Assembly (NCBI RefSeq): GCF_000820185.1
Contig: NZ_CDCA01000025.1
Span: 62,001 to 126,000, forward strand
Source of the DNA: Aeromonas tecta
Lineage (GTDB): Bacteria > Pseudomonadota > Gammaproteobacteria > Enterobacterales > Aeromonadaceae
Direction: 5' to 3'
Length of the DNA stretch: 64,000 bases
Made by a program: the position numbers and the translations under genes. The notes beneath the pieces were generated by a model, which was given only the letters and a program-made list of their open reading frames with translations, ran no database searches and had not been told where the DNA came from. Below are positions 34,516-42,481 of the stretch, piece by piece (the stretch's first letter is position 1; each line of letters opens with the position of its first letter).

Positions 34516-35706
34516 TCACTTTGCCATGGCCGAGGCTTGGAGCGCCAAGGCGGAGACATAGGCCGAAACCGCCCTCACATTGGCGCCAAAGATGGCCGGG
34601 TTACCCACGGGACAGGAGGTCTTCACCGTCATCTTGCCCTGATCGTTAAAGCTCACCTTGGAGCTATAACCCCCGCTGGCATTGACAGAAAAGAACGGCC
34701 ATACCCCGCCTTTTGCCTGTGCATTGATCTCCTTCTGCTCCTCGGCAGAGTAAGTAGCATCTGAGGTCATCACGATGTCGATCCCATCCACGATGATCAA
34801 CCCTTCGATGATGCGTTGCAGATTCCCATCCGGCCCGAAGGTGTTCGCCCAGGTGATGGGGTTACCGGTGGACCAGGCATTTTCACCCTTGTAGGCGTAG
34901 TTCAGGAAGCTGGAGTTGTACCAATCACCCGGCTTGAAGGTCTGCACGGTCACCACATGTTGGAAAGTGGCGTCGATGGTGACTTCCGAGCTGGTGAACT
35001 TGCTGGTGGTCTTGCTGTAGCCGCCACTGCCACCCAGGGAGAAGATGTCGAAGAAGCCGCTCACCCCACCTTTTGCCCAGGTAGTGGACACATCGGAGGA
35101 GGAGGTCTTGCTATCAACATGCACTTCTTTTTTCGGGCCATGTGCGATGGCACCGCCGACGATGTCGTCGATCTTGATGTTGTACAGGGTGTCTTTCTTG
35201 GGATCGAACGGGTGATCCGCATCGCTGTTGGTGTAGTACTTCTTGGAGGCGACGTTGACGATGTTGTGGGTGTCTTTGTTAAAGACTGAAATGGCGGTCG
35301 TGGCCACGTTGTCCGGTAGATTCTGGCCGGCCCAGAACTCGAACAGTCCCGGCCACCCGTCGGCCTCTTTGAGCTCTTTGGGGGTCACTTTCTTCTTGTA
35401 GTCCATCCATTCACTCAAGTAGTCACCCATCACCCGCTTGAAGTCATCGCTCATGGGAGCAATGACTGCGCTGAACAGGCCACCGTAGTCCTGATAGAAG
35501 CTGTTGAGGGACCCAAGAGACAGCACAGTGGTCAGCGCTTTGGGTGGAATGGCATCGATCACCTGCCACAGATCACCTGTGGTGTAGGGCAACGCCACCC
35601 CGGGTTGGAGCAGCATGAACGAGGACTTGTCCAGTCCCAAGCCATCCACCGCCGCCAAATACCACATGTCTTGCAGGGTCTGTACTGCCTTATCTACTTC
35701 AGCCAT
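34516..35706 (-). CDS. Protein of unknown function with an internal Gly/aromatic repeat
   Basis: A 396-residue protein without signal peptide. The first ~130 residues are helical and Trp/Asp-rich. The rest is beta-like, with many Ser, Thr and Gly. Two related blocks appear: W-A-K-G-G-V-S-G-F-F-D-I-F-S-L-G-G-S-G-G-Y-S-K (about 212-234) and Q-A-K-G-G-V-W-P-F-F-S-V-N-A-S-G-G-Y-S-S-K (about 333-353), each followed by alternating hydrophobic strands (E-V-T-I-D-A-T-F-Q-H-V-V-T-V-Q; K-V-S-F-N-D-Q-G-K-M-T-V). No family is recognised. The start at 35706 has AAGGAG seven bases upstream (the TTG at 35712 is unlikely). It is co-transcribed with the secreted protein downstream. Confidence 0.7.
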   Translation of the reverse strand: MAEVDKAVQTLQDMWYLAAVDGLGLDKSSFMLLQPGVALPYTTGDLWQVIDAIPPKALTTVLSLGSLNSFYQDYGGLFSAVIAPMSDDFKRVMGDYLSEWMDYKKKVTPKELKEADGWPGLFEFWAGQNLPDNVATTAISVFNKDTHNIVNVASKKYYTNSDADHPFDPKKDTLYNIKIDDIVGGAIAHGPKKEVHVDSKTSSSDVSTTWAKGGVSGFFDIFSLGGSGGYSKTTSKFTSSEVTIDATFQHVVTVQTFKPGDWYNSSFLNYAYKGENAWSTGNPITWANTFGPDGNLQRIIEGLIIVDGIDIVMTSDATYSAEEQKEINAQAKGGVWPFFSVNASGGYSSKVSFNDQGKMTVKTSCPVGNPAIFGANVRAVSAYVSALALQASAMAK

Positions 35707-36229
35707 TTTCAAACTCCTTTTGGTTCTAGCTGCGGCGATATACCGCTCGAGAAACCTAGTTGGAGTACACGGCCCCCTCTACTGACATAAGTGCCAGTAG
35801 AGATTTAACTCCCCCAGCACTAGCAAAAACAAACGGGGGCTAAACAACAGGATAGGGGGTGGCGACCTTCAGCTATCGGGGCTAGACCACGAAAAAGTCG
35901 TTATCTATGACGCCATGACGGGAAAATGCATCGTTATTATTCCCTATGCCATCTTTATAAGGCATTGATAATAAACACTATATTTAACGCCGAACAACTC
36001 CCAGCTCAGACCTCATACCTTGCGGCTGGGTAGGGTCCATGTAGAGCCTTGGCAACCCCAACACTTGCGAGGCCTCGCCATGACTCCCCCACCAAGGCGT
36101 ATCTCGATCCCCTCAACCTGCAATCTCACACCTCAGCATGGCGCTATGCTGAGCCAGGCATCGAGCAGCAAAGATGGGTGAACTCTCACAGAGCATCTCG
36201 AAACACTTCTCGTCCATCTGCAGGAAGAG
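35707..36229. other. Non-coding stretch upstream of the unknown cassette
   Basis: About 520 bp without a supportable gene, with locally AT-rich sequence around 35930-35990 that may hold the promoter of the minus-strand cassette. Short frames on both strands show no ribosome sites or family motifs. It borders the recombinase remnant and may be the decayed remainder of the same acquired segment. Confidence 0.5.
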
Positions 36230-36519
36230 TGAATGGGACTCGCCGAGACGCAAGAGCGGCGCAACAGCCCGTACAACATGAGGTTGCCAGCGAGTAGCAG
36301 AGCGCCCATTAAAATCTCGCATATATTGCTGCGCAAATGGGTCACGCAGACCTTGCAATGTTACAATCGGTCTACGGAAAATGGTTTGCCTCAACCCACA
36401 GCGCTGTGGCAAATCGGATCTGGGAACAGATGCTGTCGCGGGACCTGGTTGCCCCGATACGCCCCATGAAGAACAGAACAAGTAGTAAGCTGTTGATTTG
36501 TAACTATAAATATCTGTAA
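36230..36519 (+). pseudogene. Remnant of a phage-type tyrosine recombinase (integrase) C-terminus
   Basis: In one frame (to about 36290) the sequence gives R-R-N-S-P-Y-N-M-R, the usual text just before the catalytic H/R-box of phage integrases. After a frame change, the segment from about 36318 reads Y-I-A-A-Q-M-G-H-A-D-L-A-M-L-Q-S-V-Y-G-K-W-F. This contains the box-II G-H and the catalytic Tyr (V-Y-G-K-W), typical of family C-termini. A TAA sits in that frame just upstream, and no N-terminal part is seen. It is a broken fragment marking a former mobile element. Confidence 0.75.
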
Positions 36520-36546
36520 TTCCCGGCAAAGGAACTGGAACTCCCC

Positions 36547-37890
36547 ATGAACAAATTGCTTATCAAGAATGCCACCCTGGTCAACGAAGGCCGCATCTAT
36601 GCCTCCGACGTGTTGATCGAGGGGGAAAGGATCGCTCGCATCGCCCCGGATATCAGTGCCCCCGATGCGGTGGTGATCGATGCCGCCGGTCGTCACCTCA
36701 TCCCCGGGATGATCGATGATCAGGTCCACTTCCGGGAGCCCGGCCTGACCCACAAGGGCACCATCGCCAGCGAATCCCGCGCCGCCGTGGCCGGTGGCAC
36801 CACCAGCTTCATGGAAATGCCCAACGTCAATCCCCAGACCACCACCATCGACGCCCTCGAAGCAAAATACGAGATAGCGGCCAAGGGTGCCGCCGCCAAC
36901 TACAGCTTCTATCTGGGTGCCACCAACGACAACCTGGAAGAGATCAAGAAACTCGATCCCAAGCAGTCCTGCGGCATCAAGATCTTCATGGGCGCCTCCA
37001 CCGGCAACATGCTGGTGGACAACCAGGAGACCCTGGCCGCCATCTTCCGCGAGAGCCCGGTGATGATCGTCACCCACTGCGAGGACACCCCGTCCATCAA
37101 GGTGCTGGAAGATGAAGCCCGCGCCAAGTGGGGCGAGGATGTGCCGATGCGCGAGCATGGCCGCATCCGCAGCGCCGATGCCTGCTACAAGTCCTCCAGC
37201 ATGGCGGTGGGGTTGGCAAAGAAATACGGCGCCAAGCTGCACGTGCTGCACCTGACCTCCGCCAAGGAGCTGTCACTCTTTACCGCCACCCCGGATCTGA
37301 AGGATCTCAAAGACAAGAACATCACCGCCGAGGTGTGTGTTCACCATCTGTTCTTCAATGAGGCGGACTACGACACCCTGGGCAGCCAGATCAAGTGCAA
37401 CCCGGCGGTGAAGACAGCCGCCGACCAGCACGCCCTGCTCGATGCGGTACGCAACGACGTGCTTGACATCATCGCCACCGACCACGCCCCCCACACCTGG
37501 GAAGAGAAGCAGAACAGCTACTTCAAGGCGCCGTCTGGCGTGCCGTTGGTACAGCACTCCATGCAGGCCCTGCTTGAGCTCTATCACAACGGCGTGTTTT
37601 CACTGGAGACCATTGTCAAGAAGACCTCCCACGCTGTGGCCGAGCGCTTCCAGGTGCAGGATCGCGGCTACATCCGCGAGGGTTACTTCGCCGACCTGGT
37701 GCTGCTGGATCTCGGCAAGCCCTATGTGGTCAACGACAGCAACCTGCTCTACCTGTGCGGCTGGTCGCCGTTCAACGGCTATCGCTTCCAGAGCACCATC
37801 GAGATGACCCTGGTCAACGGCCAGATCGCCTGGCAAAACGGCCAGGTCACCGATCAGGTACTGGGCAAGCGCCTGACCTTCAATCGCTGA
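36547..37890 (+). CDS. Dihydroorotase (amidohydrolase family, COG0044 type)
   Basis: A 447-residue amidohydrolase. The zinc-binding D-D-Q-V-H-F-R-E-P-G-L-T-H-K-G motif near residue 58 and G-T-T-S-F-M-E-M-P-N are those of dihydroorotases. The central I-K-I-F-M-G-A-S-T-G-N-M-L-V lies where the carboxylated lysine is expected, with histidines in V-T-H-C-E and L-H-V-L-H-L-T-S. The last zinc ligand region I-A-T-D-H-A-P-H-T is near residue 315. The reaction is reversible cyclisation of carbamoyl-aspartate in pyrimidine synthesis. Hydantoinase-like activity is an alternative. The 3' end is present in three tandem copies (37783-38141), and the terminator lies beyond them. Confidence 0.88.
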   Translation: MNKLLIKNATLVNEGRIYASDVLIEGERIARIAPDISAPDAVVIDAAGRHLIPGMIDDQVHFREPGLTHKGTIASESRAAVAGGTTSFMEMPNVNPQTTTIDALEAKYEIAAKGAAANYSFYLGATNDNLEEIKKLDPKQSCGIKIFMGASTGNMLVDNQETLAAIFRESPVMIVTHCEDTPSIKVLEDEARAKWGEDVPMREHGRIRSADACYKSSSMAVGLAKKYGAKLHVLHLTSAKELSLFTATPDLKDLKDKNITAEVCVHHLFFNEADYDTLGSQIKCNPAVKTAADQHALLDAVRNDVLDIIATDHAPHTWEEKQNSYFKAPSGVPLVQHSMQALLELYHNGVFSLETIVKKTSHAVAERFQVQDRGYIREGYFADLVLLDLGKPYVVNDSNLLYLCGWSPFNGYRFQSTIEMTLVNGQIAWQNGQVTDQVLGKRLTFNR

Positions 37891-38141
37891 TCTGAGAGGT
37901 TAACCGCTTCCAGAGCGCCATCATTGAGATGACCCTGGTCAATGACCAGATCGCCTGGCAAAACGGTCAGGTCACCGATCAGGTACTGGGCAAACGCCTG
38001 ACCTTCAACCGCTGATATGAGAGGTTAACCGCTTCCAGAGCGCCATCCTTGATGGTGACCCTGGCCAACGGCCAGATCGCCTGGCAAAACGGTCAGGTCA
38101 CCGATCAGGTGCTCGGCAAGCGGCTGACCTTCAATCGCTGA
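37783..38141 (+). repeat. Three tandem copies of the dihydroorotase gene 3' end
   Basis: Unit 1 is the true gene end (from CGCTTCCAG at 37783 to the TGA at 37890). Unit 2 starts at about 37905 and ends with TGA at ~38015. Unit 3 starts at about 38030 and ends with TGA at 38141. Periods are 122 and 125 bp, and units 1-2 and 2-3 are joined by near-identical spacers (GAGAGGTTAACCGC). Differences in the last ~70 bases are mostly synonymous. Unit 3 carries a +1 shift near its start. Confidence 0.9.
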
Positions 38142-38167
38142 TCTCTGCCTCCTGGTAATTAAGTGCC

Positions 38168-38198
38168 AAACGGCCGCCCATCAGGGCGGCCGTTTTTC
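38168..38198 (+). terminator. Terminator after the dihydroorotase 3'-end repeats
   Basis: AACGGCCGCCC/GGGCGGCCGTT stem (11 bp, loop ATCA) followed by TTTTTC. It is probably the original terminator of the dihydroorotase gene, now separated from it by the extra units. Confidence 0.9.
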
Positions 38199-38302
38199 AT
38201 AGCGGCAGGCGGATTGATGCCGAAAAAGGGAGTCCTTGGTCGCACTTTGATCCGAAGTTGCTCGCAAAGCAGGCGAACAGTCTCGAAGTACCATTTCCTC
38301 TG

Positions 38303-38331
38303 TTGACAGGGCAGGACCATCTCCATAAACT
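38303..38331 (+). promoter_or_regulatory. tRNA-Pro promoter
   Basis: -35 TTGACA (38303-38308), 17-bp spacer, -10 TAAACT (38326-38331), then a GC-rich discriminator (CAGCCCCCG), the typical form of stringently controlled stable-RNA promoters. The mature tRNA begins 28 bp further on. Confidence 0.8.
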
Positions 38332-38359
38332 CAGCCCCCGTCAGCCGAGCTGACTCCGT

Positions 38360-38436
38360 CGGTGTGTAGCGCAGCCAGGTAGCGCATCTGCATGGGGTGT
38401 AGAGGGTCGGAGGTTCGAATCCTCTCACACCGACCA
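38360..38436 (+). tRNA. tRNA-Pro(GGG)
   Basis: A 77-nt cloverleaf: acceptor CGGTGTG/CACACCG, D-stem GCGC/GCGC, anticodon stem TCTGC/GTAGA with loop ATGGGGT (anticodon GGG, reading CCC and CCT), T-stem GGAGG/CCTCT with loop TTCGAAT. Discriminator A and encoded CCA end at 38436. The first pair C1-G72 is typical of bacterial tRNA-Pro. It is followed by its own terminator. Confidence 0.95.
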
Positions 38437-38447
38437 AATTCCCCGAG

Positions 38448-38481
38448 AAAGGCCTTGTCAAACGACAAGGCCTTTTCTTTT
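38448..38481 (+). terminator. tRNA-Pro terminator
   Basis: AAAGGCCTTGTC/GACAAGGCCTTTT stem with loop AAAC, then CTTTTG. Confidence 0.9.
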
Positions 38482-38582
38482 GTGCGGCGAGTGGCCCCTG
38501 TGGCGCTATCAGCCGACCCGCGATTGTCTCGCCGATCGGTTTGTGTTGTAGTGATGCGGTGTTTCGTCAATCGGCCCGCAAG

Positions 38583-39059
38583 ATGTCCTTTCCCCGCTCT
38601 GCCCTCCTTTGCCTCGCCCTGTGCGGGAGCCTGCTGACCCTGCTCGGCGGCTGCGCCACCGCCTATGACAGCGAAAAATCCTTCTGGAACGGCCAGACCG
38701 GCTTCTCCGAGACCCGGCTCGGGGCTGACAAGTGGCAACTGGAGTTTGTCGGCAACGATCTGGTGGACAGGGAGACGGCCCGTAAATACGTGCTCAAACG
38801 CGCGGGGGAGATGGCGCTGGCGCAAGGCTACGCCTGGGTAAACGTGCAGGAGCTGACCATGGCGCGGGACGCGGTGAGAGTCACCCCGACGCGCCCGCAA
38901 TTTGGCTTCGATGAATACGAACCCGATACCTTCATGGACGACATGCACGTGGAGCATCGCATCTCGGCCCTGCTGACCTTCTCCCTCAGCCACCGCCCAC
39001 TGGACGACAAGAGTCTGGAAGCTGTTTATATTGCAAACGTAAAAATAAACAGTGATTAA
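38583..39059 (+). CDS. Small lipoprotein (CC0125/CC1285-like)
   Basis: A 158-residue precursor with signal peptide and lipobox L-L-G-G-C-A (Cys about 24). The mature domain contains Y-D-S-E-K-S-F-W-N-G-Q-T-G-F-S-E-T-R-L, W-Q-L-E-F-V-G-N and Y-V-L-K-R-A-G-E-M-A-L-A-Q-G-Y. These resemble the CC0125/CC1285 lipoprotein domain, where conserved Y/F-S-E and R-A-A-E-L-T-L-x-x-G-Y segments recur. The function is unknown. The start at 38583 is inferred from the signal peptide; the ribosome site is weak. It is a single gene downstream of tRNA-Pro. Confidence 0.78.
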   Translation: MSFPRSALLCLALCGSLLTLLGGCATAYDSEKSFWNGQTGFSETRLGADKWQLEFVGNDLVDRETARKYVLKRAGEMALAQGYAWVNVQELTMARDAVRVTPTRPQFGFDEYEPDTFMDDMHVEHRISALLTFSLSHRPLDDKSLEAVYIANVKINSD

Positions 39060-39263
39060 TATAAGTTAAATGCAAGATCTATATCACATACAACTAATAA
39101 CAACATAAAGTTCTGCCATAAGCCGCTGGATTTCCATTCCGTGATTAGGCATGCTGCCAGCACACCGGCTGTCAGGATTCCATGGCCCGGATCACAAAAA
39201 CGGACTACGGTGGCACCCTGCCACCGACACACGCACTGCACATATCGACACTGGGACACCCCC

Positions 39264-40523
39264 ATGAAAATGAACAAATTGACGGTAGCCATCCTTATCG
39301 CGATGCTGCTTGGCATTGCTACTGGCCAAGGCTACCGCCTGCTGGCGCCCGATCAGGCCGCCGGTTTTGCCAATGACATCACCATCTTGACCGACATCTT
39401 CCTGCGTCTTATCAAGATGATCATCGCTCCTCTGGTGTTCACCACTCTGGTGGTGGGCATTGCCAAGATGGGCGACACCCGCACCGTGGGCCGCATCGGC
39501 GCCAAGACCCTCGGCTGGTTCATGCTGGCCTCGCTGATGTCCCTGACCCTGGGACTGGTGATGGTGACCCTGATGCAACCGGGTGTCGGCCTCTCCCTCT
39601 CCCTGCCGGATGACACCGCCAGCTCAGGGGTCGTCGCCGGCGCCATCAGCCTCAAGGACTTCGTCACCCACGCCATTCCGAAGAGCGTGATCGAGGCCAT
39701 GGCCACCAACGAGATCCTGCAGATCGTGGTGTTCTCGCTGTTCTTCGGCCTGGCGGCCGCCGCCCTCGGCGATCTGGCCAGACCCGTGGTCACCCTGATG
39801 GCCAGCACCGCCGAGATCATGCTCAAAGTCACCGGCTACGTGATGAACTTCGCCCCCTTCGCGGTGTTTGGCGCCATCTCCGCCATGGTCGCCAAAGAGG
39901 GGCTCGGCATCCTGGTGACCTACGGCAGCTTCATGGCCCAGTTCTATCTGGCTCTGGCCTGCCTCTGGCTGCTGCTGATCGCCATGGGCAGCCTGTTTAT
40001 CCGCCGCCGCATATTCACCCTGCTGGCCATGATCCGCGAGCCCATCCTGCTCGCCTTCTCCACCGCCAGCTCCGAAGCCGCCTATCCCAAGACGCTCGAC
40101 CGACTGGAAAAGTTCGGTTGTGACAAGCGCATCGCCAGCTTCGTGCTGCCGATGGGCTACTCCTTCAACCTGGACGGCTCCATGATGTACTGCACCTTCG
40201 CGGTCATGTTCATCGCCCAGGCCTATGGCATCGAGCTTTCCATGGCGCAGCAGATCACCATGCTGCTGCTGCTGATGGTCACCTCCAAGGGGATGGCGGG
40301 TGTGCCGCGCGCCTCGCTGGTGGTGATCGCCGCCACCCTGAACCAGTTCCACATCCCGGAAGCCGGTATCCTGCTGCTGCTGGGCATCGATCACTTCCTC
40401 GACATGGGCCGCTCCGCCACCAACGTGCTGGGCAACGCCATCGCAGCCAGCGTGGTGGCCAAGACCGAGGACAGCCTGGGAGAGACCCAGCCTCTGGACG
40501 AGCCCACACTCGCCAAGGCGTGA
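39264..40523 (+). CDS. Dicarboxylate/amino acid:cation symporter (DAACS family)
   Basis: A 419-residue GltP/DctA-type secondary transporter with eight TM segments and two re-entrant hairpins. Diagnostic sequences include P-L-V-F-T-T-L-V-V-G-I-A, the serine-rich hairpin F-S-T-A-S-S-E-A-A-Y-P, V-L-P-M-G-Y-S-F-N-L-D-G-S (family N-x-D-G motif), S-K-G-M-A-G-V-P-R and the cation/substrate motif D-H-F-L-D-M-G-R-S-A-T-N-V-L-G-N. The R-S-x-x-N-V-x-G-N form is seen in both glutamate/aspartate and dicarboxylate carriers, so the substrate is open. The ATG at 39264 is chosen; the frame upstream to 39141 has no signature. Confidence 0.92.
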   Translation: MKMNKLTVAILIAMLLGIATGQGYRLLAPDQAAGFANDITILTDIFLRLIKMIIAPLVFTTLVVGIAKMGDTRTVGRIGAKTLGWFMLASLMSLTLGLVMVTLMQPGVGLSLSLPDDTASSGVVAGAISLKDFVTHAIPKSVIEAMATNEILQIVVFSLFFGLAAAALGDLARPVVTLMASTAEIMLKVTGYVMNFAPFAVFGAISAMVAKEGLGILVTYGSFMAQFYLALACLWLLLIAMGSLFIRRRIFTLLAMIREPILLAFSTASSEAAYPKTLDRLEKFGCDKRIASFVLPMGYSFNLDGSMMYCTFAVMFIAQAYGIELSMAQQITMLLLLMVTSKGMAGVPRASLVVIAATLNQFHIPEAGILLLLGIDHFLDMGRSATNVLGNAIAASVVAKTEDSLGETQPLDEPTLAKA

Positions 40524-40537
40524 TGACTCGCATCATG

Positions 40538-40565
40538 AAAAAGGCCCGCAACTGCGGGCCTTTTT
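40538..40565. terminator. Bidirectional terminator
   Basis: AAAAAGGCCCGCA/TGCGGGCCTTTTT stem with loop AC, between the symporter gene and the convergent methyltransferase-like gene. Confidence 0.9.
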
Positions 40566-40577
40566 GTTGTGCCTGTG

Positions 40578-41024
40578 TCAGCACCAGCGCCGCACCCGAT
40601 GGCAGTACTGTACGTAGGCAATACCGAAGCGGGCGCGCAGGGCCCGCTCTTCTGGCAGGATCTGAAAGCGGGTGAGCCAGGCCACCAGCAGCAAGGGACC
40701 AAGCCAGACCCAAACACCGCCAAGATAGCAAGCCAGCGCCATCAGCCAGCACAGCAGCCCCAGGTACATGGGATTGCGGCTGATGCGATAGACCCCCTCC
40801 GTCACCAGCACCCGGCTCTGCTGCAAACGGATCGGATTGACCGTGGTGCGTTGCTTTTGAAAGTGCAGGAGCGCCCCGCCCCCGAGCACAGCGCCCGCCA
40901 ACCAAAGCCCCCCGGTCAGTACCAGCAAGACACCTCTCCCCCTCGCCTCCTCGCTCCCCAGCCACATGGCGAGCGCGATGACGACAAACAGCAACAAAGG
41001 TGGGATTCGGAGCTCGAAACGCAT
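40578..41024 (-). CDS. Isoprenylcysteine carboxyl methyltransferase (ICMT)-family membrane protein
   Basis: A 148-residue integral membrane protein with about four TM segments and the SAM-binding C-terminal region of the ICMT/PEMT group: Y-R-I-S-R-N-P-M-Y-L-G (family R-N-P-x-Y), followed by P-E-E-R-A-L-R-A-R-F-G-x-x-Y-x-x-Y, where the paired Glu and the Arg bind SAM. Bacteria lack prenylated proteins of the eukaryotic kind, so the substrate is unknown. The ATG at 41024 has AGGAAG five bases upstream. It is a single gene, convergent with the symporter and divergent from the racemase. Confidence 0.85.
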   Translation of the reverse strand: MRFELRIPPLLLFVVIALAMWLGSEEARGRGVLLVLTGGLWLAGAVLGGGALLHFQKQRTTVNPIRLQQSRVLVTEGVYRISRNPMYLGLLCWLMALACYLGGVWVWLGPLLLVAWLTRFQILPEERALRARFGIAYVQYCHRVRRWC

Positions 41025-41197
41025 ATTTTCTTCCTGTAAAAAGTGCCACGAATGGCACCAATGAGATACACTCGCATCGCCGGTGACTGGGTAAAAAGTT
41101 AAAGAGATCATCTACATAGAAACAACAGCCCAGCAACACCGTCTCTCGCATCTGAACCAAGACCTCCTCAACAGGAACAATAAGAAGGAATCATCCC

Positions 41198-42424
41198 ATG
41201 CACAAGAAAACCCTGCTCGCGACCCTGGTCTTCGGCCTGCTCGCCGGTCAGGCGGTCGCCGCCCCTTACCTGCCACTCGCCAGCGACACCCGCAACGGCC
41301 AGGAGCAGACCGCCGCCAACGCCTGGCTGGAAGTAGATCTGGGTGCGTTTGAGCACAACATCCAGACCCTCAAGGATCGCCTCGGCGACAAGGGCCCGCA
41401 GATCTGCGCCATCATGAAGGCCGATGCCTACGGTCATGGCATCGATCTGCTGGTGCCCTCCGTGGTCAAAGCCAATATTCCCTGCATCGGCATCGCCAGC
41501 AACGAAGAGGCCCGCGTGGCCCGCGAGAAGGGCTTCGAAGGCCGACTGATGCGGGTCCGTGCCGCCACCCCCAATGAAGTGGAGCAGGCGCTGCCCTACA
41601 AGCTGGAAGAGCTCATCGGCAGCCTGGAAAGCGCCAAGGGCATCTCCGACATCGCCCTGCGTCACAACACCCAGATCCCGGTGCACATCGGCCTGAACTC
41701 AGCCGGCATGAGCCGCAACGGCATCGATCTGCGCCAATCCGGCGCCAAGGACGAGGCCCTGGCCATGCTCCAACTCAAGGGCATCACCCCGGTCGGCATC
41801 ATGACCCACTTCCCGGTGGAGGAGAAAGAGGACGTCAAGCTGGGCCTGGCCCAGTTCAAGCTCGACAGCCAGTGGCTGCTGGAAGCGGGCAAGCTGGATC
41901 GCAGCAAGATCACCATCCATGCCGCCAACTCCTTCGCCACCCTGGAAGTACCTGACGCCTACTTCGACATGGTGCGCCCGGGCGGCCTGCTGTACGGCGA
42001 CTCCATCCCCTCCTACACCGAATACAAGCGCGTCATGGCGTTCAAGACCCAGATCGCCTCGGTCAATCACTACCCGGCTGGCAATACCGTCGGCTATGAC
42101 CGCACCTTCACCCTCAAGCGTGACTCCCTGCTGGCGAACTTGCCGCTCGGTTACTCCGATGGCTATCGCCGTGCGCTGAGCAACAAGGCCTATGTGTTGA
42201 TCCAGGGTCAGAAGGTGCCGGTGGTCGGCAAGACCTCCATGAACACCATCATGGTGGACGTGACCGATCTGAAGGGCGTGAAACCCGGTGACGAGGTGGT
42301 GCTGTTTGGCCGCCAGGGCGACGCCGAGGTAAAGCAGGCGGATCTGGAAGAGTACAATGGCGCCCTGCTGGCGGACATGTACACCATCTGGGGCTACACC
42401 AATCCCAAGAAGATCAAGCGCTGA
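41198..42424 (+). CDS. Periplasmic broad-specificity amino acid racemase (Bsr/Alr family)
   Basis: A 408-residue PLP-dependent fold-III racemase with a signal peptide (M-H-K-K-T-L-L-A-T-L-V-F-G-L-L-A-G-Q-A-V-A-A). The PLP lysine is in I-M-K-A-D-A-Y-G-H-G (near residue 75), and the second catalytic Tyr is in N-T-V-G-Y-D-R-T-F (near residue 300). The export signal and G-L-N-S-A-G-M-S-R-N-G match the broad-specificity racemases of Vibrio (BsrV) and Aeromonas, which make D-Met, D-Leu, D-Arg and others for wall modification and biofilm control. A purely anabolic Alr would be cytosolic. It is a single gene with its own terminator. Confidence 0.9.
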   Translation: MHKKTLLATLVFGLLAGQAVAAPYLPLASDTRNGQEQTAANAWLEVDLGAFEHNIQTLKDRLGDKGPQICAIMKADAYGHGIDLLVPSVVKANIPCIGIASNEEARVAREKGFEGRLMRVRAATPNEVEQALPYKLEELIGSLESAKGISDIALRHNTQIPVHIGLNSAGMSRNGIDLRQSGAKDEALAMLQLKGITPVGIMTHFPVEEKEDVKLGLAQFKLDSQWLLEAGKLDRSKITIHAANSFATLEVPDAYFDMVRPGGLLYGDSIPSYTEYKRVMAFKTQIASVNHYPAGNTVGYDRTFTLKRDSLLANLPLGYSDGYRRALSNKAYVLIQGQKVPVVGKTSMNTIMVDVTDLKGVKPGDEVVLFGRQGDAEVKQADLEEYNGALLADMYTIWGYTNPKKIKR

Positions 42425-42442
42425 TAGCGGATCGGAAATAAG

Positions 42443-42468
42443 AAAGGGCTCCCGCAGGAGCCCTTTTT
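42443..42468. terminator. Bidirectional terminator between the racemase and TerC-family genes
   Basis: AAAGGGCTCC/GGAGCCCTTT stem with loop CGCA, flanked by A- and T-runs. Confidence 0.88.
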
Positions 42469-42481
42469 AATGGTTTGGCAA

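Noticed and set aside
36113-36529. 138-codon minus-strand frame over the integrase remnant
   Set aside because: No ribosome site or motif; the plus strand shows recognisable recombinase motifs, so this is coincidental.
37783-38141. CRISPR-like array
   Set aside because: Units are 122-125 bp and coding-derived with no short repeats and spacers; they are copies of a gene end.
38159-38993. Minus-strand frames crossing tRNA-Pro
   Set aside because: They overlap a well-formed tRNA and its terminator and read the lipoprotein gene backwards.
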